The notes beneath the pieces are model-generated. The model made no database searches. It saw only the letters and a program-made list of their open reading frames with translations, and had not been told where the DNA came from. 64,000 nucleotides of DNA from Hevea brasiliensis (lineage: Eukaryota > Streptophyta > Magnoliopsida > Malpighiales > Euphorbiaceae): positions 92,825,060 through 92,889,059 of the forward strand of contig NC_079498.1 of assembly GCF_030052815.1 (NCBI RefSeq), written 5' to 3'. Position numbers and translations under genes: made by a program. Positions 59,801-64,000 of this stretch are shown piece after piece. Each line of letters begins with the position of its first letter. The first letter of the stretch is position 1.

Positions 59801-60490
59801 AGCGATAGCTTTTATTGCTGTCGCAGATACAGAGATTAGAGGAGCAGCAGACTGAGCTGCTGAGGTGTGTGAAGTCATCAGCTTTAAGTCTTCGGGTATA
59901 ATTTATACCCTAACTGTAAATATTTCTTTTGATGTATATATTGCACATAAATGTATGGACATGTACATGGGTCTTGAGCAGCTTGTACAAAGTTTGTATA
60001 AAAGTTGTAATAAATTTTAGTTTGGAATTCCTGAATGTAAATTTTAGTATGTTGAATATATAAATTGTTTATCTTGAATGGAATATGAATAAATGATATT
60101 GATGGACAGTATTTTGAAGAAATTATTGAACTTGTGAATTTGAGAAATTGATTGAGATTGAGTTTGAAATTGAAGTAGTGGTTGAGAAAAACTTTTAGAA
60201 GTGCTTTTTACAGGTATTCGAAGAACTGTTTTCTCAAAATACAGAGGAAACTCTGTCAAAATTTTTATAAAATTTGCGGAAAACTAAAATGGCCAAAAAT
60301 ATTAATTAGTTTTAATTTCAACTAAATGTTTTAAATACTTATTTGAAATGCTCACCACTTGTCAAAGATAAGAAAATTGTTTTAAAATCCCTTGTAGGGT
60401 ACTTAATGAGTTATCGGTAGGTGAAGTTCGGTAGTTCATTAGGTATTCTACGGGATCATGTTATGCCTTACAGAGGGGTAAGGTGTGACA
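56843..60490 (+). repeat. Chromovirus LTR 3
   Basis: 3648 bp, the longest and apparently least damaged of the three. For example it keeps the full CAGCAGACTGAGCTGCTGAG phrase at about 59845. The palindromes are at 58093-58116 and 58298-58328. Confidence 0.95.
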
Positions 60491-60495
60491 AAAGG
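60491..60495. repeat. Target site duplication of the composite, right copy
   Basis: AAAGG, identical to 40022-40026. Tat-2 ORF1 resumes here. Confidence 0.92.
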
Positions 60496-62041
60496 CCATG
60501 TTATCTACTTGGAATCCCAGTTATAAGGTATTTTCTTTCAATGATGTTGACACGACACCTATGGTAGAGGAATATCAGACATTGTTGGAGATCCCTTATG
60601 CAGCCCAGAACGTATTATCTCCACCTTGATCATAGAAAGACATGAAAATGGTTCGCGCACATAATAGGAGTCCCAGTAGAAGAAGCTAAAGTAAAAGAAA
60701 CCGTTAAGGGAAACTCGCATGGGTGGCCTTGGATTTACATTAAGAAGAATTTGGACCAGCACATTCAGGGTGGGAGATGGGATAAGGCTTTGTCAGTTCT
60801 AGCTCTGGGGATTTATGGATTGGTCTTATTCCCTGGACCTCTGGGAATTGTAATCCATAAGTCATGGAATTATTTTGGGCAGTGGAAAAATAGAATGTCA
60901 ACCCAATACCTGCTATTCTTACCGAGACCTTCTTGACCTTGACATATTGCTGGCATCAGGGTAAGGGAATCATTAAGTGTTGCATCCAACTACTATATCT
61001 TTGGATCCTCAGTCATATCTGTCCACTAGAAACTAAGGGTCTGACTTGGTACTCTGATCAACCCATTATTGAAAAGATGGTGAAGCTAATAATAAGTCAA
61101 AGGGATGAACGATAATGGCAAGAGCAGATTCTAAGTTTTAGTAGTCACAATTATTATTGGAGGAAGTTGTGGACTACAAGCGAACCCATCTTAATCAGTA
61201 CAGGAGATCATCATTTTGTACCATTGGTAGGACTAACCGGATGCACAAGTTATATCCTAACTATGATAATGAGGCAATTTAGCTCGACTCAATTCATTCC
61301 CAATATTGAAGGATTCCTTCAAACCCATTTCTATCATGAACCTGGTAGAGAAGACGAACTGAAAGCTTTGCGCAAATCTTGGGAAAAGGTAATCTTGATG
61401 GAATGGTCACCTAAAAGGCCAAGCACAATAGAGGAATATTCCTTATGGAGAAACAGGAGAGACAAGCAGTATTGAATCTCCAAACTAACAGGGTCTGGGG
61501 AAGGTATATCTCACCAAGAAGTCTGTTTGGAAGGAGTTGATAACGGATCGGGTAGTCCTCTTCAAGATTTGACTACTAAGAACTAGCAACTAAAAGAGCG
61601 CATAAAAAGATTAGAAGATCAAGAGCAAGTGTGGAAAAGGAAGCAAAGAGACTTAGAGAGGAGATGACTACAGGAGAAGTAGAATATGGGAGGCGGAAAG
61701 CCCAGTGGGAAAAAGAGAAGACTTCACTCTAAAGCATAGTAAAGGAGAAAGAGATACAAAATGGTAAATTACGAGAAAGATTAGAATATCATGAGATATT
61801 GGTGGAAGAATACAAGCAAGAAAACAAGAGGAGGAAGCATGAACTTAAAGATCAGGCACAATTAATCAATGATATCTCGAAGGAGTGTGCCAAAGAAAGA
61901 AAGGAAAAGAACAGACAAGCCACCATTTACCAAGAATTGCGAGGGAATGTCGAATGGTTAGAAAAGATGATAGTGCAAGGGAAACAAGAACTGATGCCTG
62001 AATCCGAATATGCTTTGAAGACATTCAACTCTGTGAGATAA
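60496..62041 (+). pseudogene. Tat-2 ORF1, 3' part (DUF7745-like) with coiled-coil tail
   Basis: Reading resumes with STWNPSYKVFSFNDVDTTPM and VEEYQTLLEIPY, then DKALSVLALGIYGLVLFPGP at about 60780, CCIQLLYLWILSHICPLETK at about 60975 and GDHHFVPLVGLTGCTSYIL at about 61205. Spacing and motifs match the plant-specific ORF1 found before gag in Tat/Ogre elements (DUF7745). Its function is unknown. From 61590 to 62041 the product is highly charged and helical (EEYKQENKRRKHELKDQAQL), so a coiled coil is likely. Several stops and shifts interrupt the frame. Confidence 0.68.
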
Positions 62042-62533
62042 GAAGCGAGATTGTATGAGTATCTCAAAAGATGTTATTGTATTTTAAGGAGCCTTCGTGA
62101 GCCTAGTCAACAACACAATACTATGTATGCTTCATAAATAATAAAACTGTGTTCTGGGACCTTGAAACTTATGAATGAATAGTGTAACTCCCGTGGGATT
62201 TATCCTCGTTAGAGCTATGCGAAAAGACGTATCCTTTATATGAACATGTATCATAACCACGCATACGCCTCGTCATTCACAGTTGGACTATCGAATGTTG
62301 CCATTGTAAAAGATAATGTAATCTACCCTTGGCAAACACCATTTTCGGCAATTGTTTGCCACAGTATCCTTTGACCAGCTAAAACTTTTGCCACAGTAAG
62401 TTTAGTTGTAGAAATAAAACTGATAACGCACTTATCTCTATAGGAAACTAATATTGCTCCCAAAGCAAATCTGATCCAGCAACCAGTTATACCATGAAAA
62501 GTTTATTTAACAAGATCCCGAACAAAGAAGACA
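62042..62533. other. Spacer between ORF1 and gag of Tat-2
   Basis: No coding sequence is seen. The stretch has stops in all plus frames and no strong motif. Confidence 0.5.
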
Positions 62534-64000
62534 ATGGAAGAGCAAGAACAAGTACAAAACCTACAGGGGCAAGTTTCAGAATTAAGGGAATAGATCTCAG
62601 AGTTAATGAAGATGATGAGAGAAATGTCCTAAAATAAAGAAACCACCCGGCCAGCCCTAGAACCAAATTTACCAGTGATTCTCCCACTTACAACAACAGT
62701 TGATGCTCATGCCCAAAAGCTTCATGATTAAGCCTCAACTTCTTTCACCTTCTAAACTACCATTCCCAACCCAACAATTACCTTCAATCTAACATTCCCA
62801 AGCAGTGAATTTCCTGTATCTTATCACCAGGCTATCCCGAATGCTGAATTTCATCCTTCAGCACCAATCCCTTCAGTTTACCCTCCAACCAATTTTCCAA
62901 CTGGGGGAATAGCTCATGTAATAGGAGGAGAAAGTAGAGAAAAAGAAAATGAGAAGTTATCTGCTCTGGAGGAAAGGCTAAGAGCTACTGAAGGGTTAAA
63001 TATGTATGGCTTAGTCGATGTGTCTTCACTGAGATTAGTGTGGGATGTAGTGGTACCACCAAAATTTAAAGTCCCAGAATTCGACAAATACAGCAGAAGC
63101 TCCAACTCGCGCATCTATTTGGCCACTTACATAGCCAAGATGTCTGCTCTTACAGAAGATGATAGACTCTTGGTACACTTCTTCTATGAAAGTCTCATGG
63201 GGGCAGCCTTACGTTGGTGCATACGATTGGATAGGAGTAGATTACGCTCCTGGAAAGATTTGGCTGACGCTTTCCTCAAACAGTATAAGTTCAATTGTGA
63301 TGTTGCCCCCACATGGAGAGACCTCCAAAACTTGGTACAGAAGAAAAGGGAGAGCTTTAAGGAATATGCCCAGAGATGGAGAGAAAAGGCAGCTGAAGTT
63401 TATCCTCCAGTGACAGACAGTGAACTCTGCTCTCTGTTCATTGAGACTCTGAAGGTTCCATATTTCAATTTAATGATTGGGAATACTTCTAATAGTTTTT
63501 CTAATATCATTCAGACGAGGGAAAGGATTGAAGTAAATCTCCAATTGGGGAGATTACAAGAAGTAGTAGGGGAGAGTCCTATGAAAAAGCCAACTAATTT
63601 TGGAAAAAAGAAGGAAGGAGATATGCACTCTATTTCAAAAACTCACCTACCGCCACTAAATAATTTTTGCCTACACACCTTAGCCCAAAGTCCATACCCC
63701 CTAGCCCAAAACCCAATGGTGGCAAATGTTCCTCCTCCATTCTCGAATTATCCTCGCCCACAATATTCTCCCCAAGCTACCTACAATTCCAAACCATTTA
63801 ACCAAAATACTACTTTCAGACCACCTGCTCCTCAACCTGGTCCAAGACCATCAAGGAATTCTGATCTGCCATTACCACTCCCACTCAGTGAAATTTATCG
63901 TTATCTGTTGGGTATCAATCAAATAGTGCCCATCCCACTAGACCCCGTCCAGCCGCCATATCCCAGGTGGTATGATCCCAGCGCCAGATGTGAATATCAT
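62534..64000 (+). pseudogene. Tat-2 gag, runs off the window end
   Basis: The ATG at 62534 starts MEEQEQVQNLQGQVSELRE. Stops occur in the same frame up to 62755, after which the frame is open to the window end (62756-64000, 415 codons). It holds a helical KENEKLSALEERLRATEG, the retrotransposon gag core (PPKFKVPEFDKYSRSS, LLVHFFYESLMGAALRW, SWKDLADAFLKQYKFN, ESFKEYAQRWREKAAEV) and a Pro-rich C-terminal part ending PRWYDPSARCEYH, where a zinc-knuckle-like segment normally begins. Gag forms the particle. The early stops suggest the N-terminus is broken or that the true start is later. Confidence 0.82.

Larger units (their letters stand above)
40027..60490 (+). mobile_element. Tekay/Del-type chromovirus composite: LTR-internal-LTR-internal-LTR
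   Basis: Three near-identical LTRs (40027-43640, 48422-52055, 56843-60490) alternate with two near-identical internal regions (43641-48421, 52056-56842), all in plus orientation. Only the outer ends have a 5-bp target duplication (AAAGG). The middle LTR is joined on both sides to element sequence, with a polypurine tract before it and a PBS after it. The domain order gag, protease, RT, RNase H, integrase, chromodomain-like end marks a Ty3/gypsy chromovirus. The PBS TGGTATCAGAGC is the initiator-Met type. The polypurine tract AAGGGGGGGAGAA and TGTAACACCCC start are typical of the Tekay/Del clade. The high identity of all parts implies a recent origin. Confidence 0.94.
32736..64000 (+). mobile_element. 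Tat/Ogre-like Ty3/gypsy element Tat-2 (5' part; split by a chromovirus composite; left border uncertain)
   Basis: The plus strand carries an LTR ending about 38907, a PBS at 38911, a leader, ORF1 (interrupted at 40026), a coiled-coil stretch and gag that continues past 64000. Left of the LTR lies an antisense gypsy-type-transposon ORF (35236-33376), a cargo usually found between pol and the 3' LTR of Tat elements. So the unit is either one element with a very long LTR (32.7-38.9 kb) or an internal-LTR-internal remnant with a 35.3-38.9 kb LTR. I could not see a clear left LTR terminus or target duplication. Confidence 0.6.

Noticed and set aside
40027..60490. Two independent chromovirus insertions side by side
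   Set aside because: There is no target duplication around the middle LTR, and only three LTRs for two internal regions. The outer AAAGG pair shows one insertion event.

Overview
This is nuclear DNA of a flowering plant, most likely a eudicot. It is AT-rich, its genes have GT-AG introns, and about 90% of it consists of plant LTR retrotransposons inserted into one another. The species cannot be fixed from the sequence. Only the first 5.7 kb looks like ordinary gene space.

Gene space (1-6304). A broken receptor-kinase fragment of the PERK type lies on the plus strand (about 1152-2184). It covers only the activation-loop side and C-lobe. A five-exon amidase-signature gene lies on the minus strand (5641-3403); its exons join into one 507-residue reading frame with the Lys-cisSer-Ser triad intact. 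The rest of this part holds only weak, unidentified coding-like stretches.

Transposon nest (6305-64000). Level 1 is an Athila-like Ty3/gypsy element on the minus strand: 3' LTR 6305-7813, envelope-like extra ORF remnant, integrase. A SIRE/Maximus-like Ty1/copia element on the minus strand (level 2, LTR 14133-15528, pol remnants 29.9-32.7 kb) is inserted into its pol. Two Tat/Ogre-like Ty3/gypsy elements sit in the copia element (level 3). Tat-1 (minus, 16197-29654) has a perfect 5-bp target duplication TGGCA and has lost most of pol. Tat-2 (plus) has an antisense gypsy-type-transposon ORF at 33.4-35.2 kb, a PBS at 38.9 kb, a DUF7745-like ORF1 and a gag reading frame that runs off the window end. 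Each Tat element carries a Tekay/Del-type chromovirus insertion (level 4). In Tat-1 this is a solo LTR (17298-20889, TSD CTTCT). In Tat-2 it is a 20.5-kb LTR-internal-LTR-internal-LTR composite (40027-60490, TSD AAAGG) that interrupts ORF1.

The most notable points are the three-LTR composite with one outer target duplication, the fourfold nesting supported by target duplications, conserved long palindromes in the Del LTRs, and a pattern of small indels at CAG/CTG sites between the near-identical composite copies. That pattern looks more like long-read consensus error at CHG-methylated sites than like biological decay. The older elements instead show C-to-T type damage. No CRISPR array, rRNA gene, tRNA gene or classical operon is present.
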